Assembly: GCF_009911595.1 (NCBI RefSeq)
Contig: NZ_QWKG01000043.1
Location: 1 to 35,795, forward strand
Direction of reading: 5' to 3'
Source of the DNA: Colidextribacter sp. OB.20
Lineage (GTDB): Bacteria; Bacillota; Clostridia; Oscillospirales; Oscillospiraceae
Length of the DNA: 35,795 nt
Part shown: positions 18,191-26,837 of the stretch, in pieces
How positions within the stretch are numbered: position 1 is the stretch's first letter
How the letters are laid out: every line of letters starts with the position of its first letter
The notes under the pieces: generated by a model
What the model was told of the DNA's origin: nothing
Database searches by the model: none
The model's input: only the letters and a program-made list of their open reading frames with translations
Translations under genes and position numbers: made by a program

Positions 18191-19792
18191 TTATTTTAGC
18201 ATTACCTCCAGGTCACTCTTCGGTGTTGTGATCGGCGCAATGTGATAATGCTCTACCAGATACTGTAACACATTGGACGACAGGAACGCCGGAAGTGTAG
18301 GCCCCAAGCGGATATTTTGGATTCCCAGGTGTAAAAGCGTCAGCAGGATGCACACAGCCTTCTGCTCATACCAGGAGAGAACCATTGACAGCGGCAGATC
18401 ATTTACACCACATGAAAAAGTCTCTGCCAGGGCCACAGCCACTTGGATGGCACTGTATGCGTCATTGCATTGTCCCATATCCATCAGGCGGGGAAGTCCG
18501 GCAACGGTGCCAAGATCCAGGTCATTGAACCGGTACTTGCCACAGGCAAGAGTAAGTACGATACTGTCAGGAGGTGTCTGCTTTACAAACTCAGTATAGT
18601 AGCTGCGTCCCGGCTTTGCTCCATCGCAGCCGCCAACCAGGAAGAAATGTTTGACCACTCCGCTTTTGACTGCTTTGACCACTTTGTCCGCAACGGACAA
18701 GACCGCGTGACGCCCAAAGCCGGTTGTGACGGTTCTTCCGCCATTGATACCAGTAAACTGCATGGCTGTGGGGTAGCCGCCCAGCTCCAAGGCTTTTTGG
18801 ATTACCGGCGAGAAGTCCTTTTCCGGCCCAATGTGGGCCAGCCCCGGATATGCGACGGCTTCCGTCGTAAATACCCGGTCCGCATAGCTTGTTTTCGGCG
18901 GCATGAGGCAGTTTGTTGTAAAAAGGACCGGAGCGGGGATAGAAGCAAATTCCTTTTGCTGATTCTGCCAGGCAGTGCCGAAATTCCCTTTGAGATGGGG
19001 GTACTTTTTTAGTTCCGGATAACCGTGAGCCGGGAGCATTTCACCGTGGGTATAAATGTTGATGCCCTTGTCCTTGGTCTGCTCCAAGAGTTGTTTCAAA
19101 TCAAAGAGGTCATGACCGGAAATGATAATAAACGGCCCTTTCTCTACAGTCAAACTTACTTCTGTTGGAACGGGATTGCCATAGGTTTCCGTATTAGCCT
19201 TATCCAGCAGTTCCATACATTTCAGGTTAACCGCCCCGACTTCCAGGACAATAGGAAGAAGTTCATCCATCCCCCAGTCCTCCATACCGACAGCAAAGAG
19301 GGCCTTATAAAAAAAGCGGTCTACTTCCGGGTCCGTATAGCCCAGGACAGCAGCGTGATACGCATAGGCGGCCATACCCCGGATGCCAAACAGAATCAGC
19401 GACTTCAGAGAGCGAATATCCTCCCCAGCAGTCCACAGATGCTCCATGTCATAGTCATCGTTCTTCCCGCAGGCTGAGGTACACTCATAGCAGAGAGGAA
19501 CAATCTGCCGCTTTACCTCATCCACACGCCGGAGCAGAGCAGAAAGGGCCTCCTTGTCAAAATTCACATTCGTAATTGTCGCAAACAACCCTTCCCGCAC
19601 AACCTGATTGGCGGCATGGCTAATCAGATGCCCATTTCCGTCTATGGTCCTTGCAAGGCCAATCAATTTCCCGGTAAGCTGATCCTGCATTTCAGCAATA
19701 CCGGCCTGCTTGCCGCATACGCCAGAATTTCCAGTACAGCCTTTGCATCCCGCTGTCTGTTCACACTGGAAGCAAAACATTTTCTGTTCCAT
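18191..19792 (-). CDS. hcp: Hybrid cluster protein (hydroxylamine/NO reductase type)
   Basis: A 533-aa Hcp. The N-terminal cysteine cluster CFQCEQTAG-C-KG-C-TGNSGV-C binds the cubane cluster; an extra cysteine sits inside the usual spacing. Later motifs ligate the hybrid Fe-S-O cluster: FFLVGGCDGAKPGRSYYTEF, LACGKYRFNDLDLG, HAVLSVADK. Hcp proteins reduce NO or hydroxylamine and are induced by nitrosative stress; S-nitrosylase activity is known in E. coli. Start at 19792, because AGGAGG lies eight bases before that ATG; the GTG at 19795 is less well spaced. It is 18 bases after the 4Fe-4S protein gene, so the two form an operon, divergent from a Crp/Fnr gene. This is cargo of the nested mobile element. 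Confidence 0.93.
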   Translation of the reverse strand: MEQKMFCFQCEQTAGCKGCTGNSGVCGKQAGIAEMQDQLTGKLIGLARTIDGNGHLISHAANQVVREGLFATITNVNFDKEALSALLRRVDEVKRQIVPLCYECTSACGKNDDYDMEHLWTAGEDIRSLKSLILFGIRGMAAYAYHAAVLGYTDPEVDRFFYKALFAVGMEDWGMDELLPIVLEVGAVNLKCMELLDKANTETYGNPVPTEVSLTVEKGPFIIISGHDLFDLKQLLEQTKDKGINIYTHGEMLPAHGYPELKKYPHLKGNFGTAWQNQQKEFASIPAPVLFTTNCLMPPKTSYADRVFTTEAVAYPGLAHIGPEKDFSPVIQKALELGGYPTAMQFTGINGGRTVTTGFGRHAVLSVADKVVKAVKSGVVKHFFLVGGCDGAKPGRSYYTEFVKQTPPDSIVLTLACGKYRFNDLDLGTVAGLPRLMDMGQCNDAYSAIQVAVALAETFSCGVNDLPLSMVLSWYEQKAVCILLTLLHLGIQNIRLGPTLPAFLSSNVLQYLVEHYHIAPITTPKSDLEVMLK

Positions 19793-19810
19793 CACTGTTT
19801 CCTCCTATTA

Positions 19811-20503
19811 TTATTCTAAAATTCTTCCGTCCGTAGAAATAGTCACCACATTCCACGGAATAAACTTCCCGCTCTCCTGCAAGGCCTGTTTGACCGCGTT
19901 TTCGATTCCGCCGCAACAGGGAACTTCCATTCGTACTATGGTTACGCTCTTGATGTCATTTCCAGAAATGATTTGCGTCAGCTTTTCAGCATAGTCCCCC
20001 TCGTCCAGCTTGGGGCAGCCGATGAGCGTCACATGGCCGCGGATGAACATATCGTGGAAATTGCCATAGGCATAGGCGGTACAATCTGCAGCGATGAGTA
20101 GCTTGGCACCGTTAAGGTATGGGGCGTTCACCGGCACCAGCTTAATCTGTACTGGCCATTGGGTCAGCTGGCTGGCGGCAGGCGTCTGTGCGGCAGGGGC
20201 AACGCAAGGATCCCGGTGAATCGTCTTTGCATTTGTTCCGGGACAGCCGCAGGGCAGAGGCGCGCTCTTCTGTTTAGCGGCCATCACAGCCGCATGGTCA
20301 TAGGCGGGCGCTTCCCGCGTCTCAAAGCTGATTGCCTCCGTGGGGCAGGCGGGCAGGCAGTCACCCAGACCATCGCAGTAGTCCTCACGAGTGAGCCTCG
20401 CCTTACCGTCTACCATCTCAATAGCTCCCTCATGACAGGCAGCGGCACAGGCTCCGCATCCGTTACACTTTTCTTCATCAATATGAATTATTTTGCGAAC
20501 CAT
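19811..20503 (-). CDS. 4Fe-4S dicluster protein, probable electron donor/partner of Hcp
   Basis: About 230 aa. Two ferredoxin motifs lie at the N-terminus: CNGCGACAAAC (Cys13-23) and YCDGLGDCLPACP (Cys43-53, the looser CX5CX3CP form common next to hcp in Clostridia). The C-terminal domain has conserved CGCPG, HVTLIGCPKLD and EVPCCGGIENAV elements, which may hold another metal or cluster. Start at 20503 (MVRKIIHIDEEKC) after GGAAAGGA; the longer ATG at 20524 would add non-conserved residues. It is the first gene of the operon with hcp. Likely role: electron transfer to Hcp (inference from gene pairing). The intergenic region holds a perfect palindrome near -41.5 of its candidate promoter. Confidence 0.88.
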   Translation of the reverse strand: MVRKIIHIDEEKCNGCGACAAACHEGAIEMVDGKARLTREDYCDGLGDCLPACPTEAISFETREAPAYDHAAVMAAKQKSAPLPCGCPGTNAKTIHRDPCVAPAAQTPAASQLTQWPVQIKLVPVNAPYLNGAKLLIAADCTAYAYGNFHDMFIRGHVTLIGCPKLDEGDYAEKLTQIISGNDIKSVTIVRMEVPCCGGIENAVKQALQESGKFIPWNVVTISTDGRILE

Positions 20504-20543
20504 AAAATTGTCCTTTCCGGTCAACTATATTTTTGAATCCCTG

Positions 20544-20572
20544 TTGACATCTTGGGATCAGTATAGTATGAT
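20544..20572 (+). promoter_or_regulatory. Strong sigma-A promoter of the Crp/Fnr gene
   Basis: TTGACA (20544-20549), 17 bases, TATGAT (20567-20572). Predicted start about 20579, so the palindrome at 20587-20602 falls just downstream of it, a position where bound protein would repress. Confidence 0.75.
20560..20565 (-). promoter_or_regulatory. Candidate -10 of the ferredoxin-hcp operon
   Basis: Minus-strand TATACT (20565-20560) without a good -35. With a start near 20553, the palindrome centre at 20594.5 is at about -41.5, the class II position for Crp/Fnr activators. Confidence 0.45.
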
Positions 20573-20586
20573 TCACTTGTTTTGTA

Positions 20587-20602
20587 TGTTGAAATTTCAA
20601 CA
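20587..20602. promoter_or_regulatory. Perfect 16-bp palindrome, probable Crp/Fnr operator
   Basis: TGTTGAAATTTCAACA is fully self-complementary and lies between the divergent 4Fe-4S/hcp operon and the Crp/Fnr gene. Size and symmetry fit a dimeric Crp/Fnr site. It is the only such palindrome in the gap. Confidence 0.7.
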
Positions 20603-20616
20603 GAGGGGACAAATCT

Positions 20617-21291
20617 GTGGAAAAATATTTTGAAGTATTGTGCATGTGTCCGCTGTTTCGGGATATTGCGCATTGGGAACTGACCAAGGCTCTACGTTGC
20701 CTCAACGCCAGGGTATTTTCCTTTGAAAAGGGAGAAGCCGTGATGAATGAAAGTGAACCAGCAAAATATGTGGGAATTGTCCTAACGGGCAGTTTCCAAA
20801 TTGTTCGGACGGATTTCTTTGGTAATCGAAGCATGATTGCCAACCTTATTCCTGGTGAATTATTTGGGGAATCCTTCGCTTGTGCAGGGGTAGAGGTAGT
20901 CCCAGTTTCTGTGCTGGCATCGGAGGCTGCGGAGGTTATGCTGATTGACTGTTTGAAAATTAGTCATTCATGCAGTAATGCTTGTCAATTCCATCAACAG
21001 ATGATTGACAATCTTCTTCAAATTGTTGCGGCAAAGAATTTGGTGCTTCACCAAAAAATCGAGGTCACATCCAAGCGCACGACACGTGAAAAGCTGATGG
21101 CGTATCTGATGCTTCAAGCTAAACAATTTGGCAGTCTGGAATTTGAAATACCATATGATCGCCAGGAGTTGGCAGATTATCTGGAAGTAGAGCGCAGTGG
21201 GTTGTCGGCGGAAATCGGAAAACTGCGTCGGCAAGGGGTCATTGAAGCAGACCGCAACAGATTCAAGATATACAAACCGTTTGATGTTTGA
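20617..21291 (+). CDS. Crp/Fnr-family regulator of the hcp operon
   Basis: A 224-aa protein. The cyclic-nucleotide-like sensor domain (residues 1-130) has EVLCMCPLF at the start, GEAVMNESEPAKYVGIVLTG and GELFGESFAC. A cysteine-rich segment follows (CLKISHSCSNACQFH, about residues 111-125). The dimer helix comes next, then the C-terminal winged helix with TTREKLMAYL and the recognition helix DRQELADYLEVERSGLSAEI. The GTG start at 20617 follows AGAGGGGAC. Relatives next to hcp are proposed nitrosative-stress regulators; cysteines near the start and before the dimer helix could sense NO or bind a metal or cluster, but no ligand is certain. It probably activates ferredoxin-hcp and represses itself through the shared palindrome. 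Confidence 0.88.
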   Translation: MEKYFEVLCMCPLFRDIAHWELTKALRCLNARVFSFEKGEAVMNESEPAKYVGIVLTGSFQIVRTDFFGNRSMIANLIPGELFGESFACAGVEVVPVSVLASEAAEVMLIDCLKISHSCSNACQFHQQMIDNLLQIVAAKNLVLHQKIEVTSKRTTREKLMAYLMLQAKQFGSLEFEIPYDRQELADYLEVERSGLSAEIGKLRRQGVIEADRNRFKIYKPFDV

Positions 21292-21332
21292 GGCATGAAA
21301 ACATAGCGGTAGCAAGTAGCGGCAAGCAATGC

Positions 21333-21413
21333 GCCGGTATATACCGGCACTCGCTTGTTGGTGGCTGACGCCCCCAAGCCCCCGTAAGGACCGGCGCGGT
21401 CGCGCCGGTCCTT
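21333..21413. other. oriT: Candidate oriT of the nested element (copy B), with terminator
   Basis: Perfect palindrome GCCGGTATATACCGGC (21333-21348), then GCTTGTTGGTGGC (21353-21365), three bases, CGCCCCCAAGCCCCC (21369-21383), then a 13-bp perfect stem (21386-21398 with 21401-21413) followed by TTTT. Both core blocks are identical to 3686-3715 beside the ICE relaxase, while the flanking hairpins differ. The last hairpin also works as the plus-strand terminator of the Crp/Fnr gene. Same placement 3' of a relaxase gene as copy A. Confidence 0.55.
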
Positions 21414-21461
21414 TTAAGCCGCCTTCGGCGTCTGCTGTTACCCGCAGGGAGAGAAAAATCT

Positions 21462-22865
21462 TCAACGCGCCCCCTGCTGGCGGTCACGATTTTTCTCTTT
21501 CTCTGTCACGCCCAAAATCCGCTCCACGTTGTTTTTTGCGGTGAGCAGTTCTATCATTTTTTCTCGCGCCTGCTTGTACTCCGGATACCGCTTTTTGTTC
21601 TCCGCTTTCAACATGGCATACTCCTGTTTCAGCGATTGCATAGACGGCAGCTTCTTCAAACCGAGGGAATCAAAGTACCGCTTTGCCGCTTGACAGGCCG
21701 TGATTTCGCTGCTATGCTGTTCATAAAATTTCTCTCTTTTTCTGCCCGTCAATTTCCGATATTGGATGTAAACTTCACGGGTCTTGGAGTACGTTCCGAT
21801 GTGCTTTTGCAGTTCGGAAATGTCCTTCACCCTTGCATCAGCGGCTTTCGTCCGGTCAGCTAAATCGTTGAATTTCTGAACCGCCGCATTACAGGCTTTC
21901 TCCAATTCTCCAAGGTCCGTCAAATTGTTTTCCTGCAAGTATATGACCGTTTTTGCCATCTCTTTGAGATTGAAAATCTTTGCCCACCGCTCGAATCCGG
22001 GCGAGTTGGCCTGCTGCATTTTCGCTTGAATGTCAATCAGCAAATTGGGCTTGGACTTCACCGCCGCCTTTGCCCTTGGAGCGACAATCCGCTTGCCGGA
22101 AATGCGTTCCATAATTGCCGTTTCGGTGTAATCGTCACCAAGAGAATCGCAGCGGATGAACCGCTTACCGTTCGGAATTTTGAACGCCAGATGTTTGCCC
22201 CGCTTAACCTCCGCTCCCGCCGTTTTCATAGCGGCGAGGAAACTGTCAAAATCCTTGCAGCCTTGACCGAGGGCGGTGTCGATGATCTGCTCCAACTGCC
22301 CCCGGACGGTAGGCGGCTTACCCTCTCCCAGCCATGTGCCATAGCTGCCCCGGCTGGGCTTCGGCTCCGCAATCACCGACAGCCCGTTTTCCAGACACAG
22401 CATATCAGAGATTTTGCGAACCGCAAAGGAGGACCGCCAGAAGTTTCGGAATTTTCTGGTGCAGTCCAGAGCAGTGGAATTGAACACGATATGAGAGTGG
22501 ATATGGTGCTTGTCCACATGGGTACAGACGATGAAAGCGTGTTTGCCCTTAGTCAGCGACATAGCAAGGTCATAGCCAATCTTGTTCGCCAGCTCCGGCG
22601 TGATCTCACCCGGCTTGAAGGACTGCCGCAGGTGGTAGGCGATCACATCATTCTCTTTTCGCTCCCTGCCGGTAATGGCGGCGTACTGCCGCTTGGAAAA
22701 AAGAAACTCCTGGTCAGCTATAGACGGATTGCATTGATAGGCCGATACCAAATCGCCGCCGTTGGTTTTCTCTGGATTCTCCACATAGTCTGTCACCCGG
22801 CCCAGGGCCTCCGCCACAGTCCGGCCTTTGCCGCTGTGTAAGGGCATCAGTCGTGTTGTTGCCAT
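21462..22865 (-). CDS. MOBP/VirD2-type relaxase of the nested element
   Basis: A 467-aa protein homologous along its length to the ICE relaxase at 3802-5217. Shared landmarks in the same positions: MATTRxMPLH, DYVENPEKT (Tyr27), FLFSKRQY, and the metal site THVDKHHIHSH (His116, 121, 123, 125). C-terminal helical region as in copy A. Start at 22865 after GGGGAGGTTTTGAAA; the upstream TTG (22871) overlaps that ribosome site region. It would nick the candidate oriT at its 3' side. The divergence between copies is substantial, so this is not a recent duplication but an independent mobilisation module of the same family. A strong terminator sits between mobC and this gene, so it may have a separate or attenuated promoter. 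Confidence 0.92.
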   Translation of the reverse strand: MATTRLMPLHSGKGRTVAEALGRVTDYVENPEKTNGGDLVSAYQCNPSIADQEFLFSKRQYAAITGRERKENDVIAYHLRQSFKPGEITPELANKIGYDLAMSLTKGKHAFIVCTHVDKHHIHSHIVFNSTALDCTRKFRNFWRSSFAVRKISDMLCLENGLSVIAEPKPSRGSYGTWLGEGKPPTVRGQLEQIIDTALGQGCKDFDSFLAAMKTAGAEVKRGKHLAFKIPNGKRFIRCDSLGDDYTETAIMERISGKRIVAPRAKAAVKSKPNLLIDIQAKMQQANSPGFERWAKIFNLKEMAKTVIYLQENNLTDLGELEKACNAAVQKFNDLADRTKAADARVKDISELQKHIGTYSKTREVYIQYRKLTGRKREKFYEQHSSEITACQAAKRYFDSLGLKKLPSMQSLKQEYAMLKAENKKRYPEYKQAREKMIELLTAKNNVERILGVTEKEKNRDRQQGAR

Positions 22866-22892
22866 TTTCAAAACCTCCCCTCAAATGAAAAA

Positions 22893-22921
22893 GTGGTGGG
22901 CCGTAAAATGCGGCCCACCAC
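22893..22921 (-). terminator. Rho-independent terminator between mobC and relaxase
   Basis: Perfect 11-bp stem GTGGTGGGCCG (22893-22903) and CGGCCCACCAC (22911-22921). On the minus strand it is followed by TTTTTCATTTG. A full terminator within a mobC-relaxase pair suggests attenuation of relaxase expression. Confidence 0.85.
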
Positions 22922-22928
22922 CAGATTG

Positions 22929-23264
22929 TTATTTGATTTTTGATAGTTGCTCCAAAATGTTTCCGAAAAGCCCGCTGGCCTCCGTCAGCTTTGCGGTGAT
23001 CTCGTCCACCTCATCAGGGTAGACCCCGCCGCCGGAATTGACCCGGCGGGCGATCTGATTCACATTGTTGGAGGTATGGCGCAGGAGCTTGGCACACTCG
23101 TCCAGCTCCTTGATTTGCAGATTGACGATGTAACCGTCAATGCACATTTTCCGAATGTAGGCGCTCATGTTCCGAACGCCCATCAGCGCCATTCTCTGTT
23201 CGATTAACTCCCGTTCCTCGTTCGTGACCTTGAAATAAATACCGCTGGTTTTCTCTTTCGCCAT
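22929..23264 (-). CDS. mobC: MobC-like relaxosome protein of the nested element
   Basis: About 111 aa. It begins MAKEKTSGIYFKVTNEERELIEQ, has a ribbon-helix-helix-like N-terminus, SAYIRKMCIDGYIVNL, and the family signature RHTSNNVNQIARRVNSGG. It should bind oriT and assist the relaxase. Start at 23264, since AAGGAGG directly precedes it; the longer frame (23291) overlaps the upstream gene. The preceding small gene stops eight bases upstream, so the two are coupled. Similar to the ICE MobC at 6544-6882 in layout and central motif. Confidence 0.85.
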   Translation of the reverse strand: MAKEKTSGIYFKVTNEERELIEQRMALMGVRNMSAYIRKMCIDGYIVNLQIKELDECAKLLRHTSNNVNQIARRVNSGGGVYPDEVDEITAKLTEASGLFGNILEQLSKIK

Positions 23265-23272
23265 AGTCCTCC

Positions 23273-23482
23273 TTATCGCCGCTTCTGCCATACGAGGTCA
23301 TAGCCGAGAGCGTCAGCCAACTCCACGGCCTCCTTGTAGCGCAGGGATTCCCGGCGCAGCTTGTCGGAGAGGTTGGGGACGCTGGGACTCCACCTGTACT
23401 GCTCCGCCAGCTTTTCCACCAGCTCGCTCATGGTGAAGCCCTCCCGGACAATGTAGGCTTTGATTTCGTTCCTGATATTCAT
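23273..23482 (-). CDS. Small HTH-like protein upstream of mobC
   Basis: 69 aa (MNIRNEIKAYIVREGFTMSE...). The helical pattern, TMSELVEKLAEQYRWSPSVPNLSDKLRRESLRYKEAVELADALGYDLVW, resembles compact XRE-like DNA-binding proteins common in Tn1549-type and mobilizable elements. AGGAGATACGATT precedes the ATG. It is translated just before mobC and may regulate the mobilisation genes; this is inference. Confidence 0.75.
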   Translation of the reverse strand: MNIRNEIKAYIVREGFTMSELVEKLAEQYRWSPSVPNLSDKLRRESLRYKEAVELADALGYDLVWQKRR

Positions 23483-23751
23483 AATCGTATCTCCTTCGAT
23501 AATCGTATTCGCCATCCGGCGTAGAATTTGAAAGCGCCCCCAGCGGCCTGGGCAAGCTGTTCGCAATGCCCAGGTCACAGGAACGCATATCGAGTTTCAG
23601 CGTTCAGCGTGAAGTCATGGGTCACCGTGAAAACCAGCAGAGGACAACGTACCGTGTTCGCTGTCCAGCGTTGCGTGTTTCCATGAAAAATCGCAATTCT
23701 GACGCTGTTTTGTTCGCTGATTTCACATGGATTGAAATTTAGGACACAAAA
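23483..23751. other. Intergenic region with one hairpin
   Basis: About 270 bases with no convincing gene. It contains the stem CCTGGGCA (23547-23554) with TGCCCAGG (23567-23574), probably in the leader of the small HTH gene, and repeated GTTCGCTG-type words near 23660 and 23712. Promoters for the mobilisation genes should lie here, but I see no strong -35/-10 pair. Confidence 0.4.
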
Positions 23752-23780
23752 AGGGCGGTCTGCTTGACGCAAACCGCCCT
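23747..23780 (-). terminator. Terminator of the serine recombinase gene
   Basis: AGGGCGGT (23752-23759) pairs with ACCGCCCT (23773-23780). On the minus strand five T follow the stem. It is 14 bases after the recombinase stop. Confidence 0.85.
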
Positions 23781-23794
23781 CCGGCACAGCATAG

Positions 23795-25806
<2,012 letters not shown>

Positions 25807-25866
25807 ATTGGCCTTCCTTTCTTGCGGTAGGACGCAACCCGTAGTATGATGGTGGTGGATGTTCCA

Positions 25867-25931
25867 GGCACACAGAAAGCCAGCCCCCGGCTGCGTAATG
25901 TCGTTTGCAGTCGAAAGCTGGCTTGAGTGCC
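25867..25931. promoter_or_regulatory. Long hairpin in the recombinase leader
   Basis: GGCAC (25867-25871) and AAGCCAGC (25877-25884) pair with GCTGGCTT (25917-25924) and GTGCC (25927-25931). It lies upstream of the tnpW-recombinase unit and could fold in its leader RNA or be a recombinase/accessory site. Role not determined. Confidence 0.5.
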
Positions 25932-26011
25932 TATGTACTTTTGTCGTGAAAGGACGTTAGTTTTCACAGCATCCAAATCATCCTCTCACTTATAGGAGAA
26001 AAACCGGGGGT

Positions 26012-26215
26012 ATGGCGGAACCATTTTCAAAAAGGTTTAGAAAATTTCTTGGAGCGGCCCGGTTTGTTCGCCCATCTCTATTATACGGAGAAAACTGCCC
26101 AGACCGCAAAAATATGGCGATAATGCAAGATTTGACCGTCACTCTCGAAAAAATTGCAAAAATGCAAGATGAAATCAGAAGTGCAGAATGCACACTTGAT
26201 TTTGGTGTAACGTGA
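26012..26215 (+). CDS. Doubtful small open frame
   Basis: 67 codons, MAEPFSKRFRKFLGAARFV and onward, with a possible GGGGG ribosome site directly before it but no recognised family. The C-terminal part contains an amphipathic helix (LEKIAKMQDEI). The frame overlaps an A/T-richer region with short direct repeats (ATGCAAGAT twice, near 26122 and 26162). It may be a small orphan gene or chance; kept only because the 685-bp region has no other gene. Confidence 0.2.
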   Translation: MAEPFSKRFRKFLGAARFVRPSLLYGENCPDRKNMAIMQDLTVTLEKIAKMQDEIRSAECTLDFGVT

Positions 26216-26379
26216 CCGACATTTTGTCGCTCACGTTTCTGACAAGCGAATACCATCGTTCTCCCAAGTATATTATGGGCGAAATCTAAAAAAACAGGCT
26301 AATGGCATGACAGTCCCATTTCAAAAAACATGACACCGCCCCTCGGATATACTTCGAGCGACAATTTGTCGCTCGAAGT
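26209..26379. repeat. Two related palindromes near the right end of the nested element
   Basis: The hairpin at 26209-26237 pairs 12 of 13 positions. A perfect 14-bp stem lies at 26351-26379 around a single T. Their inner halves are the same word: CGACA, one variable base, TTTGTCGCTC. The 10-mer GGCGAAATCT also occurs twice (26278-26287 and 26455-26464). These could be recombinase or accessory protein sites, or origin-like structures; nothing proves which. No gene is evident from 26216 to 26469. Confidence 0.6.
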
Positions 26380-26463
26380 TGTGCGGATATTGGTATCACC
26401 CCCTCCCATAGCACCGTCATTCACCACAAACGAGCAAGCCGCTATGTTGTATTAGGCGAAATC

Positions 26464-26493
26464 TCACATTCACCCTTTACAACATACATCTTT
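26464..26493. repeat. attR: Right attachment site and terminal inverted repeat of the nested element
   Basis: Reading inward on the minus strand: AA core (26493-26492), AGATGT, ATGTTGT, a, AAGGG, tg, AATGT. It mirrors the left end, with ATGTTGT beginning seven bases from the core in both cases. Confidence 0.8.
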
Positions 26494-26604
26494 ATAGAGA
26501 CGCCCCGCCGTGGAGAGAAAGGCCGTCCATTCCTGATAGCTGCCGGTGATCTGGCGGGCGGCATGGTCGGCCATTTGTGCATAGGCTTGGAGCTTACTTG
26601 CCAT
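26470..26604 (-). pseudogene. 5' fragment of the giant ICE helicase gene
   Basis: The frame from the ATG at 26604 encodes MASKLQAYAQMADHAARQIT, then GSYQEWTAFLSTAGRLYK, 38 residues that are the normal N-terminus of the LtrC/SNF2 polyvalent protein. Six element-derived residues (DVCCKG) and a stop follow. The start overlaps the end of the preceding small gene (stop 26594) by 11 bases, as in intact operons. The rest of the gene resumes at 18075. Confidence 0.9.
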
Positions 26605-26833
26605 AGGCAGGGTCCTCCGTCTCAAAGTCCGGGAACAGGTCCAGGGCGGCAAACTCCGCGTCGGTCATGCGTCCCAGCTTGGAAAGGGCGCTGTCCGTCA
26701 GCGTCCGCAGCTCGTCCTCGTCCGGCTCCAGATAGCCCCGCATCTCGGTGAGGGCGGCGATCACGCCCGCACGGGTGCCGGAACTGTTGTAAATACACAC
26801 CAGATTCTGTTCCTCAAATGTAAAATCGTTCAT
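26594..26833 (-). CDS. Conserved small ICE protein upstream of the giant gene
   Basis: 79 aa (MNDFTFEEQNLVCIYNSSGTR... EMRGYLEPDEDELRTL...), an acidic all-helical protein that regularly precedes the LtrC/SNF2 gene in Tn1549-type elements. Start at 26833 fits the ribosome site AAGGAAATG region and the short gap from the ArdC gene (stop 26838). Overlaps the giant gene start by 11 bases. Function unknown. Confidence 0.8.
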   Translation of the reverse strand: MNDFTFEEQNLVCIYNSSGTRAGVIAALTEMRGYLEPDEDELRTLTDSALSKLGRMTDAEFAALDLFPDFETEDPAYGK

Positions 26834-26837
26834 TTCC

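Noticed and set aside
25990-26256. 88-codon minus-strand frame at the right end of the nested element
   Set aside because: Low-complexity mixture without ribosome site or family likeness; it overlaps palindromic DNA and looks like chance.
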